DNA from: an uncultured Actinomyces sp.
GTDB taxonomy: Bacteria; Actinomycetota; Actinomycetes; Actinomycetales; Actinomycetaceae
NCBI GenBank assembly: GCA_937926195.1
Contig: CALEXZ010000114.1
Location: 1 to 56,891, forward strand
Direction: 5' to 3'
DNA: 56,891 bases
The notes under the pieces were generated by a model. The model did not search any database and was not told where the DNA came from. It was given only the letters and a program-made list of their open reading frames with translations. The position numbers and the translations under genes are program-made. This document shows, one piece after another, positions 25,465-34,291 of the stretch. Numbering within the stretch: the stretch's first letter is position 1; every line of letters begins with the position of its first letter.

Positions 25465-26610
25465 ATGTCTCGCATGCTCACCCGTCGCTCCGTCCTCACG
25501 GGATCGCTCGCCCTGGCGGGCGCCGCCGCCCTCGCCGCCTGCGGAGGCTCCGGTGCAGGCGGCGGCACCTCGAACGACACGGCCAACCTCGACGCCTCCG
25601 AGATCAAGGTCGGCGTCGCCATGCCGACCAAGTCCTCGGAGCGCTGGATCAAGGACGGCGAGAACGTCAAGAAGCAGCTCGAGAAGCTCGGCTACCAGGT
25701 CGACCTCCAGTTCGCCGAGGACGACATCCCGACCCAGACCAACCAGATCGACAACATGATCACGCAGGGCGTCAACCTGCTCATCATCGCCCCCATCGAC
25801 GGCACCGCCCTGTCCAACCAGCTCGACGCCGCCGGCGACGCCAACATCCCCGTCATCTCCTACGACCGGCTCATCCGCGACAACAAGAACGTCTCCTACT
25901 ACACCTCCTTCGACAACTTCGTCGTCGGCGGCCAGATGGGCACCTCGCTGCTCACCGGCATGGGCATCATCGACGCCGATGGCAAGGACACCGGCGTCAC
26001 CGGCCCCTTCAACATCGAGCTCTTCGGCGGCTCCCCGGACGACAACAACGCCCCCTTCTTCTTCAACGGCGCCATGGAGAAGCTCCAGCCCTACATCGAC
26101 AAGGGCGTCCTCAACGTCAAGTCCGGCCAGAAGGACTTCGACACCGTCGCCATCCTGCGCTGGGACGGCGCCACCGCCCAGACGCGCATGGACAACCTCA
26201 TCACCTCGACCTACACCGACGGCTCGCGCGTCGACGGCGTCCTCAGCCCCTACGACGGCATCTCCATCGGCATCCTCGGCGCCCTCAAGGGCGCCGGGTA
26301 CGGCACGGCGAGCCTGCCCTACCCGGTGGTCACCGGCCAGGACGCGGAGAAGCCCTCGATCATCTCCATCCTCAACGACGAGCAGTACTCCACGATCTTC
26401 AAGGACACCCGCAAGCTGGCCGACGCCGCCGTCCAGATGGCCGTGGCGGTCCTCAAGGGTGAGGAGCCCGAGGTCAACGACACCACGACGTACGACAACG
26501 GCGTCAAGGTCGTCCCCTCCTTCCTGCTCTCGGCGGAGATCGTCACCAAGGACAACGTCGAGCCCGTCCTCGTCGACTCCGGCTACTACACCGCCGACGA
26601 GCTCAAGTGA
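25465..26610 (+). CDS. chvE: ChvE-like multiple-sugar-binding lipoprotein (copy 2)
   Basis: CUT2 binding protein of 381 residues. The signal peptide has a twin-arginine motif (TRRSVL) and lipobox Cys26. ChvE-type segments are GVAMPTKSSERWIKDG, ISYDRLIRDN, FGGSPDDNNAPFF and VLVDSGYYTADEL. It is clearly paralogous to the product of 6599-7720 but differs throughout, so the duplication is not recent. AAGGAGG precedes the ATG. The strong, operator-bearing promoter upstream points to arabinose-inducible expression, and a hairpin after the stop separates it from the ATPase gene. Confidence 0.92.
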   Translation: MSRMLTRRSVLTGSLALAGAAALAACGGSGAGGGTSNDTANLDASEIKVGVAMPTKSSERWIKDGENVKKQLEKLGYQVDLQFAEDDIPTQTNQIDNMITQGVNLLIIAPIDGTALSNQLDAAGDANIPVISYDRLIRDNKNVSYYTSFDNFVVGGQMGTSLLTGMGIIDADGKDTGVTGPFNIELFGGSPDDNNAPFFFNGAMEKLQPYIDKGVLNVKSGQKDFDTVAILRWDGATAQTRMDNLITSTYTDGSRVDGVLSPYDGISIGILGALKGAGYGTASLPYPVVTGQDAEKPSIISILNDEQYSTIFKDTRKLADAAVQMAVAVLKGEEPEVNDTTTYDNGVKVVPSFLLSAEIVTKDNVEPVLVDSGYYTADELK

Positions 26611-26616
26611 CCAGCG

Positions 26617-26649
26617 GGTGGGCCGGCTCCACCGTGGAGCCGGCCCACC
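26617..26649 (+). terminator. Intercistronic hairpin between chvE and gguA (copy 2)
   Basis: Perfect 14-bp arms (26617-26630 and 26636-26649) with a 5-nt loop fill the gap between the stop at 26610 and the ATG at 26667. It probably lowers gguA-gguB expression relative to the binding protein. Confidence 0.65.
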
Positions 26650-26666
26650 GCGTGACAGGAGAGACG

Positions 26667-28205
26667 ATGGAGACAGACACCATCCTTGAGATGCGGGGGA
26701 TCACCAAGCGCTTCCCCGGGGTCCTCGCCCTCGACGACGTCACCTTCTCGGTGGCTCGCGGGGAGGTCCACGCCATCTGCGGCGAGAACGGCGCCGGCAA
26801 GTCCACCCTCATGAAGGTGCTCTCGGGCGTGCACCCCCACGGCACCTACGAGGGCGAGATCTTCTTCGACGGCCAGGAGTGCACCTTCTCGGACATCAAG
26901 AGCTCCGAGGCCAAGGGCATCGCGATCATCCACCAGGAGCTCGCGCTCAGCCCCTTCCTGTCGATCGCCGAGAACATCTTCCTGGGCAACGAGTGCGCCC
27001 GGCGCGGCATCATCGACTGGCACGAGACCAAGGCCCGCGCCCAGAGGATCATGCGCGAGGTCGGTCTCGACGAGGATGCCACCACCCGCGTCCGGGACAT
27101 CGGCGTCGGCAAGCAGCAGCTCGTCGAGATCGCCAAGGCGCTGGTCAAGGACGCCACGCTCCTCATCCTCGACGAGCCCACCGCGGCTCTCAACGACGAG
27201 GACTCCGCGCACCTGTTGGACCTCATGCGCCGGCTGCGGGACCGGGGGATCACGTGCATCGTCATCTCCCACAAGCTCAACGAGATCCGCGAGATCGCCG
27301 ACTCCACGACGATCATCCGCGACGGGCGCACCATCACGACCCTCGACATGCACCGTGAGGGGGGCGTCGAGGAGGCCGAGATCATCCGCCACATGGTGGG
27401 GCGCAGCCTCGACAACCGCTACCCGGACCACGTCTCGACGGTCGGCGACGAGGCCCTGCGCATCGAGGACTGGACCGTCCACCACCCCAACGACGCCACC
27501 CGCAAGGTCGTCGACGGCGCCAGCATCACCCTGCGCCACGGGGAGATCGTGGGGCTGGCCGGGCTCATGGGCGCCGGACGCACCGAGCTCGCCATGAGTG
27601 TCTTCGGACGCTCCTACGGGCGCGACATCACCGGGCGGATCTTCAAGGACGGCCAGGAGATCTCCGTGCCGACGGTGGCCGCGGCCATCGAGCACGGGCT
27701 CGCCTACGTCTCGGAGGACCGCAAGCGCTACGGCCTCAACCTCATCGGGACGATCAACCACAACGTCGTCGCCGCCGCGCCGGGACGCTTCTCTCAGCGC
27801 GGGGTGCTCGACCTGCACCTGGAGCGCCAGGCCAGCGCCGAGGCCTGCCGTGACATGAAGGTCAAGGCCCCCTCGATCGAGTCCCGTGTGGGCGGCCTGT
27901 CCGGCGGTAACCAGCAGAAGGTCGTCCTGGGCAAGTGGGTGACCACCCAGCCGGACGTCCTCATCCTCGACGAGCCGACCCGAGGCATCGACGTCGGCGC
28001 CAAGTACGAGATCTACACCATCATCAACCAGCTCGCGGACGCCGGAAAGGCCGTGCTCGTCATCTCCTCGGAGCTGCCCGAGCTGCTCGGTATCTGCGAT
28101 CGCATCTACACCCTCTCGGCCGGCCGCGTCACCGCTGACGTCCCCCGCGAGGAGGCGGACCAGGAGGTCCTCATGCGCTACATGACCCAGGAGAAGGAAA
28201 GCTGA
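26667..28205 (+). CDS. gguA: GguA-like multiple-sugar ABC transporter ATPase (copy 2)
   Basis: Double-domain CUT2 ATPase of 512 residues. Motifs: domain 1 GENGAGKST and LLILDEPTAALN, domain 2 GLMGAGRTELA, LSGGNQQKVVLGKW and VLILDEPTRGIDVGAKYE. The start at 26667 is chosen for its AGGAGAG site and because the frame upstream would be a translation of the hairpin. The stop shares a base with the ATG of the permease gene (TGATG). Close paralogue of 7717-9306. Confidence 0.93.
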   Translation: METDTILEMRGITKRFPGVLALDDVTFSVARGEVHAICGENGAGKSTLMKVLSGVHPHGTYEGEIFFDGQECTFSDIKSSEAKGIAIIHQELALSPFLSIAENIFLGNECARRGIIDWHETKARAQRIMREVGLDEDATTRVRDIGVGKQQLVEIAKALVKDATLLILDEPTAALNDEDSAHLLDLMRRLRDRGITCIVISHKLNEIREIADSTTIIRDGRTITTLDMHREGGVEEAEIIRHMVGRSLDNRYPDHVSTVGDEALRIEDWTVHHPNDATRKVVDGASITLRHGEIVGLAGLMGAGRTELAMSVFGRSYGRDITGRIFKDGQEISVPTVAAAIEHGLAYVSEDRKRYGLNLIGTINHNVVAAAPGRFSQRGVLDLHLERQASAEACRDMKVKAPSIESRVGGLSGGNQQKVVLGKWVTTQPDVLILDEPTRGIDVGAKYEIYTIINQLADAGKAVLVISSELPELLGICDRIYTLSAGRVTADVPREEADQEVLMRYMTQEKES

Positions 28206-29386
28206 TGTCCCCCTCGTCCATGACGCTGCGCAGCAGGCTCAGCAGCAACCTGCGCTCGGGCGGCCTCGCCGTCGCCCTCGTCGCCATCATCGCCCTGTTC
28301 GCGGTGCTCACCGGCGGGCAGTCGCTGTCACCGCAGAACGTCTCCAACATCATCACGCAGAACGCCTACATCCTCGTGATGGCCATCGGCATGCTCTTCG
28401 CCATCCTCATGGCGGACATCGACCTGTCGGTCGGCTCGGTCGTGGCCCTGACGGGCGCCGTCGTCGGAGTCCTCACGGTCAACTGGGGCCTGCCGTGGCC
28501 CGTGGGCGTCGCCGCGGGCCTGGGAGTCGGCATCCTCGTCGGCGTCTGGCACGGCTTCTGGATCGCCTTCATCGGCATCCCGGCCTTCATCGTCACCCTG
28601 GCGGGCATGCTCATCTTCCGCGGCCTGACGATGATCGTGCTCAACAACCTGCAGATCTCGCCCTTCCCGGACGGCTTCCGCTCCATCTCCTCGGGCTTCC
28701 TCAACGGGCTCCTGGGCGGCTACGGCTACGACGTCTTCACCCTCGTGCTCGCCGCGGCGCTGCTCGTCCTGTTCGTCCTGCGCGACCTGCGCGCCCGCAA
28801 GCGCTCCATCGCCAATGAGGTGGCGGTGGCGCCGATGGGCCTGTGGATCGTCAAGGTCGTCGGCGTCTGCGGGGCCAGCATGGCCTTCGCCTGGCTGCTG
28901 GCCACCTACAAGGGCACCCCCTTCGTGCTGCTCATCCTGGGCGTGCTCATCGTGCTCTACTCCTTCATCTCCAACCGCACGGTCTGGGGCCGTCAGGTCT
29001 ACGCCATCGGAGGCAACCGGGAGGCGGCCGCGCTGTCGGGCGTCAAGGTCACGTGGGTGCGCTTCCTCGTCTTCGTCAACTGCTCCCTGCTGGCCTCGAT
29101 CGCGGGCATCATCTTCACCTCGCGCCTCAATGTCGCGGGCCCGAAGGCCGGCAACGGCTTCGAGCTCGACGCCATCGCGGCCTGCTTCATCGGCGGCGCA
29201 GCCGTCACCGGTGGTGTGGGCACGGTCATCGGCGCGATGATCGGTGGTCTGGTCATGGCGGTGATGAACAACGGCATGTCCCTCATGGGCGTGGGCATCG
29301 ACTACCAGCAGGCCATCAAGGGCCTCGTCGTGCTCGGCGCGGTCGCCTTCGACCTCATCAACAAGAAGCGGGCGGGCGCCGCCTGA
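28205..29386 (+). CDS. gguB: GguB-like multiple-sugar ABC transporter permease (copy 2)
   Basis: CUT2 permease of 393 residues with about ten hydrophobic segments, the DIDLSVGSVVALTG motif, IGGNREAAALSGVK and the CFIGGAAVTGGVGTVIG segment. It is paralogous to 9303-10472. The end of the gene, including its stop codon, is copied twice more in the following 90 bp, which indicates local slippage downstream of the coding region. Confidence 0.92.
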   Translation: MSPSSMTLRSRLSSNLRSGGLAVALVAIIALFAVLTGGQSLSPQNVSNIITQNAYILVMAIGMLFAILMADIDLSVGSVVALTGAVVGVLTVNWGLPWPVGVAAGLGVGILVGVWHGFWIAFIGIPAFIVTLAGMLIFRGLTMIVLNNLQISPFPDGFRSISSGFLNGLLGGYGYDVFTLVLAAALLVLFVLRDLRARKRSIANEVAVAPMGLWIVKVVGVCGASMAFAWLLATYKGTPFVLLILGVLIVLYSFISNRTVWGRQVYAIGGNREAAALSGVKVTWVRFLVFVNCSLLASIAGIIFTSRLNVAGPKAGNGFELDAIAACFIGGAAVTGGVGTVIGAMIGGLVMAVMNNGMSLMGVGIDYQQAIKGLVVLGAVAFDLINKKRAGAA

Positions 29387-29468
29387 GCCGCCGACAGCCG
29401 CTGCCTGCCGCCGCCTGAGCCGCTGACAGCGCTGTCTGCCGCCGCCTGAGCCGTCTCCAGCCGTGTCA
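29378..29468 (+). repeat. Three imperfect 31-32 bp tandem repeats spanning the gguB stop
   Basis: GCCGCCTGAGCCG occurs at 29378, 29410 and 29441, each followed by a similar CAG/CTG-rich stretch. The first copy contains the real stop codon; the other two are outside the gene. The middle copy holds the palindrome GACAGCGCTGTC (29425-29436). The unit length and lack of unique spacers exclude a CRISPR array. Confidence 0.8.
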
Positions 29469-29500
29469 GGTGACGGTCGCGGCCCTCTGCCGACCACTGA

Positions 29501-29563
29501 GCCCCGGGTGCTCGCGCACCGCCCCGGTCCCACCGACCGGGTGCCTGCGCGAGGGCCCGGGGC
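29501..29563 (+). terminator. Nested hairpin, probable terminator of the second chvE operon
   Basis: Outer arms 29501-29518 and 29546-29563 pair over 18 positions with two mismatches. An inner 7-bp hairpin (29523-29529 with 29535-29541) sits in the loop. There is no T-run. Confidence 0.6.
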
Positions 29564-29668
29564 GCGGTGCGCGCGGGGTCGGGGCGTGCGCCGGACCGGG
29601 GGAGGGCGTGAGGGTGCCCGGTGGCGACGCGAAACGGCGTCGTAGGCGACAGGACCGCGGCACCGGGA

Positions 29669-29697
29669 TTGTTGTGCAGTAATGCAAATGGTAGAGT
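29669..29697 (+). promoter_or_regulatory. GH120 gene promoter
   Basis: TTGTTG (29669-29674), 17 bp, TAGAGT (29692-29697) lies about 55 bp before the ATG. The spacer contains an imperfect inverted repeat TTGTGCA-GTAA-TGCAAAT (29672-29689), possibly the operator of the LacI protein encoded at 31732-32748. Confidence 0.55.
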
Positions 29698-29752
29698 CGG
29701 CCCGGACGCCAGCGGACCCACCCGGGACCGCGCCCCGACGAGAGTGACAACG

Positions 29753-31720
29753 ATGTCTGTCTTTCACGTGTCCCCCTCCGGCTCTGACGTCGCCGCGGGC
29801 ACCGCGGACTCGCCCTTCCGCACCATCAACCGCGCCGTCGCCGCCGCCCACCCCGGCGACACCGTCCAGATTCATGAGGGCACCTACCGCGAGTGGGTCA
29901 AGCCCGTGCGCACCGGGCGCGGCGAGGGTCGTCGCATCGTCTTCGAGGCGGCCCCCGGTGAGGCGCGCCCGGTCATCACCGGCTCCGAGCCGGTCAGCGC
30001 CTGGGAGAACGTCGGCGGCACCACCTGGCGGGCGACCGTCCCCAACAGCCTCTTCGGCGACTGGAACCCCTTCGCCATCGAGGTCGAGGGCGACTGGACC
30101 GTCTACGCCGACCGCTCCACCCCGCGCAAGCACCTGGGCGAGGTCTACCTCAACGGCATGTCCTTCTACGAGGTCGTCAGCCGCGAGGCCGTCGACGCAC
30201 CCGAGCGCCGCACCGAGGACTACGACCGCTGGACCGGCGTCGCGGAGACGGTGCGCCGCCCCGACCAGACCCTCTACGTCTGGTACGCCGAGGTCGGCGA
30301 CACCGAGACCACCGTGTGGGCCAACTTCCAGGGGGCGGACCCGCGCCGCGAGCTGGTGGAGATCAACGTGCGCCGCTCGGTGTTCTACCCCGAGGTCCAC
30401 CACGTCAACGACATCACCGTCCGGGGCCTGGAGCTGTGCCAGGCCGCCACGCCCTGGGCCCCGCCCACCGCCGACCAGCCCGGGCTCATCGGCCCCAACT
30501 GGGCCAGGGGCTGGGTCATCGAGGACTGCGACATCCACGACGCCGCGTGCTCTGCCGTCTCCCTGGGCAAGGAAGGGTCCTCGGGCAACAACTGGGCCAC
30601 CGAGCGCCTGGACAAGCCCGGGTACCAGTACCAGCTCGAAGCCGTCTACTCCGCCCTGCGCACCGGCTGGTCCAAGGAGCTCATCGGCTCGCACGTCGTG
30701 CGCCGCAACCACATCCACGACTGCGGGCAGAACGGCGTCGTCGGGCACCTCGGCTGCGTGTTCTCCACCATCGAGGACAACCACATCCACCACATCGCGA
30801 CCAAGCACGAGTTCTACGGCTACGAGATCGCCGGCATCAAGCTCCACGCCGCGATCGACACGGTCATCGCCCACAACCTCATCGAGGACTGCACCCTGGG
30901 CGTGTGGCTGGACTGGCAGGCCCAGGGCTCCCGGGTGACACGCAACGTCATGCGGGACAACGCCCGCGACCTGTTCATCGAGGTCTCCCACGGCCCCTAC
31001 CTCGTCGACCACAACGTCCTGGCCTCCGACGTCGCCCTCGAGGGCCACTCCCAGGGCGGCGCCTACGTCTCCAACCTCGTGCTCGGTGTCGTGGCGAACC
31101 AGCCCATCATCGAGCGGCCCACGCCCTACCACCTGCCGCACTCGACACAGCCGGCCGGTTACGCGGCGATCCGCGGCGGCGACGACCGCTACATCGGCAA
31201 CATCTTCCTGTCCACCGTCGGCGAGTCCGCCTTCGTCGACCCGCCCGCGCACCGTCGCATTTCCAACGGCACGGACCTGTTCAACGGCCACCCGCACAGC
31301 GTCGAGGCCTACCTGGCCCAGGTCAACGACCCCAGCAAGGGCGACCACGAGCGCTTCGAGGGCGTGGCCCTGCCCGTGCACATCCGTGCCAACGCCTACG
31401 GCAACGGTGCCCCGGCCTACGATGAGGAGACCGACGCCGTCCACCTCGGCGAGGCCAGCGTCAGGCTGGAGACCGACGGCGAGGCCGTGTACCTCGTCAC
31501 CCGCCTGCCCGAGACCTTCGCGGCGGCACGCCTCCGACCCGTGACCGGCGCCGAGCTCGGCCGTGCCTGGTACCCGGACCAGGTCTTCGACAACCCCGAC
31601 GGCACCGCGCTGGTGGCCGACGTCGACCTGCTCGGCCGGGTCAAGGACCACGAGACGCTCTACCCGGCCGGCCCGCTGGCCGACCTGTCGGCGGGGCAGG
31701 CGCGCGTGCGCGTGTGGTGA
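29753..31720 (+). CDS. GH120 beta-xylosidase (right-handed beta-helix)
   Basis: Cytoplasmic glycosidase of 655 residues, predicted to release xylose from the non-reducing end of xylo-oligosaccharides. The N-terminus FHVSPSGSDVAAGTADSPF and the repeated NHIHD/NLIED turns indicate a parallel beta-helix. The family's known enzyme, XylC of Thermoanaerobacterium saccharolyticum, uses Asp382 and Glu405. Here Asp387 (GVWLDWQAQG) and Glu410 (DLFIEVSHG) lie exactly 23 residues apart in matching contexts. There is no signal peptide. The ribosome site is weak (ACGAGAG). The gene converges on a LacI gene with only 11 bp between stops and is probably controlled by it together with the lacZ operon beyond. 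Confidence 0.88.
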   Translation: MSVFHVSPSGSDVAAGTADSPFRTINRAVAAAHPGDTVQIHEGTYREWVKPVRTGRGEGRRIVFEAAPGEARPVITGSEPVSAWENVGGTTWRATVPNSLFGDWNPFAIEVEGDWTVYADRSTPRKHLGEVYLNGMSFYEVVSREAVDAPERRTEDYDRWTGVAETVRRPDQTLYVWYAEVGDTETTVWANFQGADPRRELVEINVRRSVFYPEVHHVNDITVRGLELCQAATPWAPPTADQPGLIGPNWARGWVIEDCDIHDAACSAVSLGKEGSSGNNWATERLDKPGYQYQLEAVYSALRTGWSKELIGSHVVRRNHIHDCGQNGVVGHLGCVFSTIEDNHIHHIATKHEFYGYEIAGIKLHAAIDTVIAHNLIEDCTLGVWLDWQAQGSRVTRNVMRDNARDLFIEVSHGPYLVDHNVLASDVALEGHSQGGAYVSNLVLGVVANQPIIERPTPYHLPHSTQPAGYAAIRGGDDRYIGNIFLSTVGESAFVDPPAHRRISNGTDLFNGHPHSVEAYLAQVNDPSKGDHERFEGVALPVHIRANAYGNGAPAYDEETDAVHLGEASVRLETDGEAVYLVTRLPETFAAARLRPVTGAELGRAWYPDQVFDNPDGTALVADVDLLGRVKDHETLYPAGPLADLSAGQARVRVW

Positions 31721-31721
31721 C

Positions 31722-31752
31722 GCGCCGCCGCCTACCGGCCGCGCGGCGGCGC
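31722..31752. terminator. Hairpin overlapping convergent gene ends
   Basis: Ten-bp arms (31722-31731 and 31743-31752) with an 11-nt loop overlap the last codons of the minus-strand LacI gene, directly after the GH120 stop. It can end transcription from both sides. Confidence 0.6.
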
Positions 31753-32748
31753 TGTGGAGGCGCGCTCGACGAGCCGCACCTCCACCAGGTGGGCGCCGGG
31801 ATCCGGCTTTCCGGTGGCGATGATGCGCATGAGGCGCTCGACGGCGACCCGCCCCATCTCGGCGAAGTCCTGGCGCACGGTCGTCAGCGGCACCGGGAGG
31901 TAGGACACCAGGGGGATGTCGTCCACGCCGACGATGCTCAGGTCCTGGGGAACGCGGCGGCCGAGCTCGGCGGCTGCCCGCATGAGCCCCACCGCCATCT
32001 CGTCGTTGGCGCAGAACACGGCGGTGCACGACGGGTCCCTCAGGAGCGTGAGGCCGGTCTCGTATCCGGAGGCGGGGGTCCAGTCCCCCTGGGCCTCGGG
32101 CACGATGCGCCTGCCCGCGCCCGCCACGGCGGCCCGCCAGCCCTGGCGGCGGCGCTGCGCCGAGTAGGAGGAGACCGGGCCGGCGACGTGGTGGACCGTG
32201 GCGTGACCGAGCCCCAGCAGGTGCTCGACGGCGAGACGGGCGGTGCCCTCCTGGTCGGCGTCGACGACGGCGCGCCTGTCGGCGAGCGTGGAGTCGAGGA
32301 TGACGAGGTTGTCGTACTCGGGCACGACGAAGCCGGGGTCCTCGGGTGAGGCCTCCAGCATGAGGATGGCGCCGTCGACGCTCAGCTCGTCCAGGCGCGC
32401 GAAGGCGCTGGCCAGAGACGCCTTGGTGCGCGAGCGCGGCGTGAGCAGCGACGTCGTGTAGCCCCGCTCGGAGACGGCGTCGTTGACGGAGGCGAGCATG
32501 TTGTTGTTGCCGGTGGACACGACGTCGAACATGACGACCCCGATGGTGTGGAAGGAACCGCTCTTGAGCGCGCGGGCGGCGGCGTTGGGACGGTAGTCGA
32601 GGGCCTTCATCGCCGCCAGGACCCGCTGGCGGGTGGAGTCGGTGACGCTCGGATGGCGGTTGGACACCCGCGAGACCGTCTGGGCCGAGACGCCGGCGGC
32701 GGCGGCGACGTCGGCCATGGAGACTCGACGACGTCGAGGGGTGCTCAT
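31732..32748 (-). CDS. LacI-family transcriptional regulator of the xylosidase/lacZ genes
   Basis: Repressor of 338 residues. The helix-turn-helix VSMADVAAAAGVSAQTVSRV begins near residue 9, followed by the hinge (LDYRPNAAARALKSG) and effector domain (VGVDDIPLVSYLPVPLTTV). The ATG at 32748 has a CAGGAG site; the frame runs upstream into the divergent promoter and is not used. Its position between GH120 and the divergent importer-lacZ operon, with TTGCGCAA-type sites in the shared promoter, suggests it controls both neighbours and possibly itself. Confidence 0.92.
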   Translation of the reverse strand: MSTPRRRRVSMADVAAAAGVSAQTVSRVSNRHPSVTDSTRQRVLAAMKALDYRPNAAARALKSGSFHTIGVVMFDVVSTGNNNMLASVNDAVSERGYTTSLLTPRSRTKASLASAFARLDELSVDGAILMLEASPEDPGFVVPEYDNLVILDSTLADRRAVVDADQEGTARLAVEHLLGLGHATVHHVAGPVSSYSAQRRRQGWRAAVAGAGRRIVPEAQGDWTPASGYETGLTLLRDPSCTAVFCANDEMAVGLMRAAAELGRRVPQDLSIVGVDDIPLVSYLPVPLTTVRQDFAEMGRVAVERLMRIIATGKPDPGAHLVEVRLVERASTAPPRGR

Positions 32749-32836
32749 GATGCGGCGCTCCTGGGCTGGGGGCAGGGACGGATCCCGCGGGACGGTCCCG
32801 GGACGCACGGGGCGCCTCGGCATGACGGTGTGACGG

Positions 32837-32891
32837 TTGACACTACCGCGGGGGTGTCGATAGTTTTGCGTCAACCCCGATGTTTGCGCAA
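32837..32891 (+). promoter_or_regulatory. Promoter and operators of the importer-lacZ operon
   Basis: TTGACA (32837-32842), 18 bp, TAGTTT (32861-32866) form a good promoter. Immediately downstream are TTGCGTCAA (32866-32874) and the perfect palindrome TTGCGCAA (32884-32891) inside GTTTGCGCAACC, both typical of LacI-family operators. A further ATTGTTG stretch (32893-32899) resembles the one in the GH120 promoter. The ribosome site before 32979 is AAGGAGGAG. Confidence 0.65.
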
Positions 32892-32978
32892 CCATTGTTG
32901 CTGCGCAGCCGCCGTACCACCTCGCAGCGATGTCGCTGGTTCCCCGGGTACGGCCGCAGATCTCAAGGAGGAGAATCC

Positions 32979-34283
32979 ATGTCCCGACTTCTTACCCGCC
33001 GCTCCGCCCTCATCGGCACCCTCGTGGGCGCCGGTGCGCTCGGCCTGGCCGCCTGCGGTGGCTCAGACTCCGGCTCCGGCGGCTCCGGCGACGGCAACAC
33101 TCTCAAGGTGTGGTGCTGGGACCCGGCCTTCAACATCTACGCGATGAAGGAGGCCGAGAAGGTCTACAAGAAGGACCACCCGGACTTCACCCTTGAGATC
33201 ACCGAGATCGTCTGGGACGACATCCAGCAGAAGCTCACCACCCTCGCCCAGTCCCAGGACTTCGACCAGCTGCCGGACATCTTCCTCATGCAGAACATGG
33301 CCGGCCAGAAGAACATCGAGGCCTACCCGGACATCTTCGGTGACTTCACCGACTCCGGCATCGACTTCTCGGAGTTCCCCGAGTCCGTGGTCAACTACTT
33401 CAAGTACGACGGCGTCCAGTACGGCCTGCCCTTCGACGCGGGCACCGCCATCGGCGCCTGGCGCACCGACTTCCTCGAGGAGGCCGGCTACACCGTCGCC
33501 GACCTCACCGACATCACCTGGTCGCGCTTCATCGAGATCGGCAAGGACGTCAAGTCCAAGATCGGCAAGCCGATGATCGCCTCCAACGCCGGCCAGTCCG
33601 ACCTCATCATGATGATGACCCAGTCCGCAGGCTCCTCCCTGTTCAACGACGACGGCTCCGTCCACATCGTCGACAACGAGGTCCTGCTCAAGGCTGTCGA
33701 GGTCTACAAGCAGCTCGTGGACGAGGGCGTACTCGTCGAGGTCAACTCCTGGGACGAGTACATCGGCGCCTTCACCGGCGAGCAGGTCGTGGGCGTCATC
33801 AACGGCGTGTGGATCTCGGGCTCGATCCAGACCTCCAAGGACCAGTCCGGCAAGTGGGCCGTCACCAACGTGCCCTCCGTCGACGGCGTCGCCGGGGCCA
33901 CGAACTACACCGCCAACGGCGGCTCCTCCTGGGTCATCTCCTCCAGCGCCAACGCCGAGCTGGCCGCGGACTTCCTCAAGGCCACCTTCGCCGGCTCCAC
34001 CGAGCTGTACGACACGATCCTGCCCTCCTCGGGCGCCGTCGCCAACTGGCTGCCCGCCGGCAAGTCGGACGTCTACAAGGAGCCCGTTGAGTTCTACGGC
34101 GGCCAGGCCGTCTACGCCGACGTCGTCGCCTTCGGCCCCAAGGTGCCCTCAGTCAACACGGGCGTCTACTACTACGAGGGCCGTGACGCCGTGTCCGCCG
34201 CGCTGACCCAGATCGTGGGCGGTGCCGACCCCGCCACCGCGCTCAAGGGTGCCTCGGACACCACCGAGTTCGCCATGAGCTGA
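32979..34283 (+). CDS. CUT1 sugar ABC transporter substrate-binding lipoprotein (beta-glycoside type)
   Basis: Solute-binding family 1 protein of 434 residues. The signal peptide has a twin-arginine motif (TRRSAL) and lipobox Cys26, followed by a Gly/Ser linker. Mature features include LKVWCWDPAFNIYAMKEA, LPDIFLMQNMAG and GLPFDAGTAIGAWRTD, typical of oligosaccharide binders. It heads an operon with two permeases and a LacZ-type enzyme, next to the GH120 xylosidase. Ligand is likely a beta-linked galacto- or xylo-oligosaccharide; the sequence alone does not decide. Confidence 0.9.
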   Translation: MSRLLTRRSALIGTLVGAGALGLAACGGSDSGSGGSGDGNTLKVWCWDPAFNIYAMKEAEKVYKKDHPDFTLEITEIVWDDIQQKLTTLAQSQDFDQLPDIFLMQNMAGQKNIEAYPDIFGDFTDSGIDFSEFPESVVNYFKYDGVQYGLPFDAGTAIGAWRTDFLEEAGYTVADLTDITWSRFIEIGKDVKSKIGKPMIASNAGQSDLIMMMTQSAGSSLFNDDGSVHIVDNEVLLKAVEVYKQLVDEGVLVEVNSWDEYIGAFTGEQVVGVINGVWISGSIQTSKDQSGKWAVTNVPSVDGVAGATNYTANGGSSWVISSSANAELAADFLKATFAGSTELYDTILPSSGAVANWLPAGKSDVYKEPVEFYGGQAVYADVVAFGPKVPSVNTGVYYYEGRDAVSAALTQIVGGADPATALKGASDTTEFAMS

Positions 34284-34291
34284 GTGCCCGC

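Larger units (their letters stand above)
29387..29752. other. Intergenic region between gguB and the GH120 gene
   Basis: This 366-bp stretch holds the tandem repeats, a large hairpin (29501-29563) and the GH120 promoter (29669-29697). Short open frames here have no ribosome sites or recognisable products and are not called. Confidence 0.6.

Noticed and set aside
29378..29468. Possible CRISPR array
   Set aside because: The repeats are contiguous, imperfect and only three, with no unique spacers and no cas genes. They are copies of a gene end.
29463..29721. Small proteins in the gap before GH120
   Set aside because: The frames of 60-139 codons lack ribosome sites, overlap the hairpin and promoter, and are compositionally biased.
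28328..32029. Minus-strand open frame of 1233 codons
   Set aside because: It lies antisense to gguB and the GH120 gene, has low-complexity Asp/Gly/Val/His-rich sequence typical of third-position GC bias, and no ribosome site or family motif.
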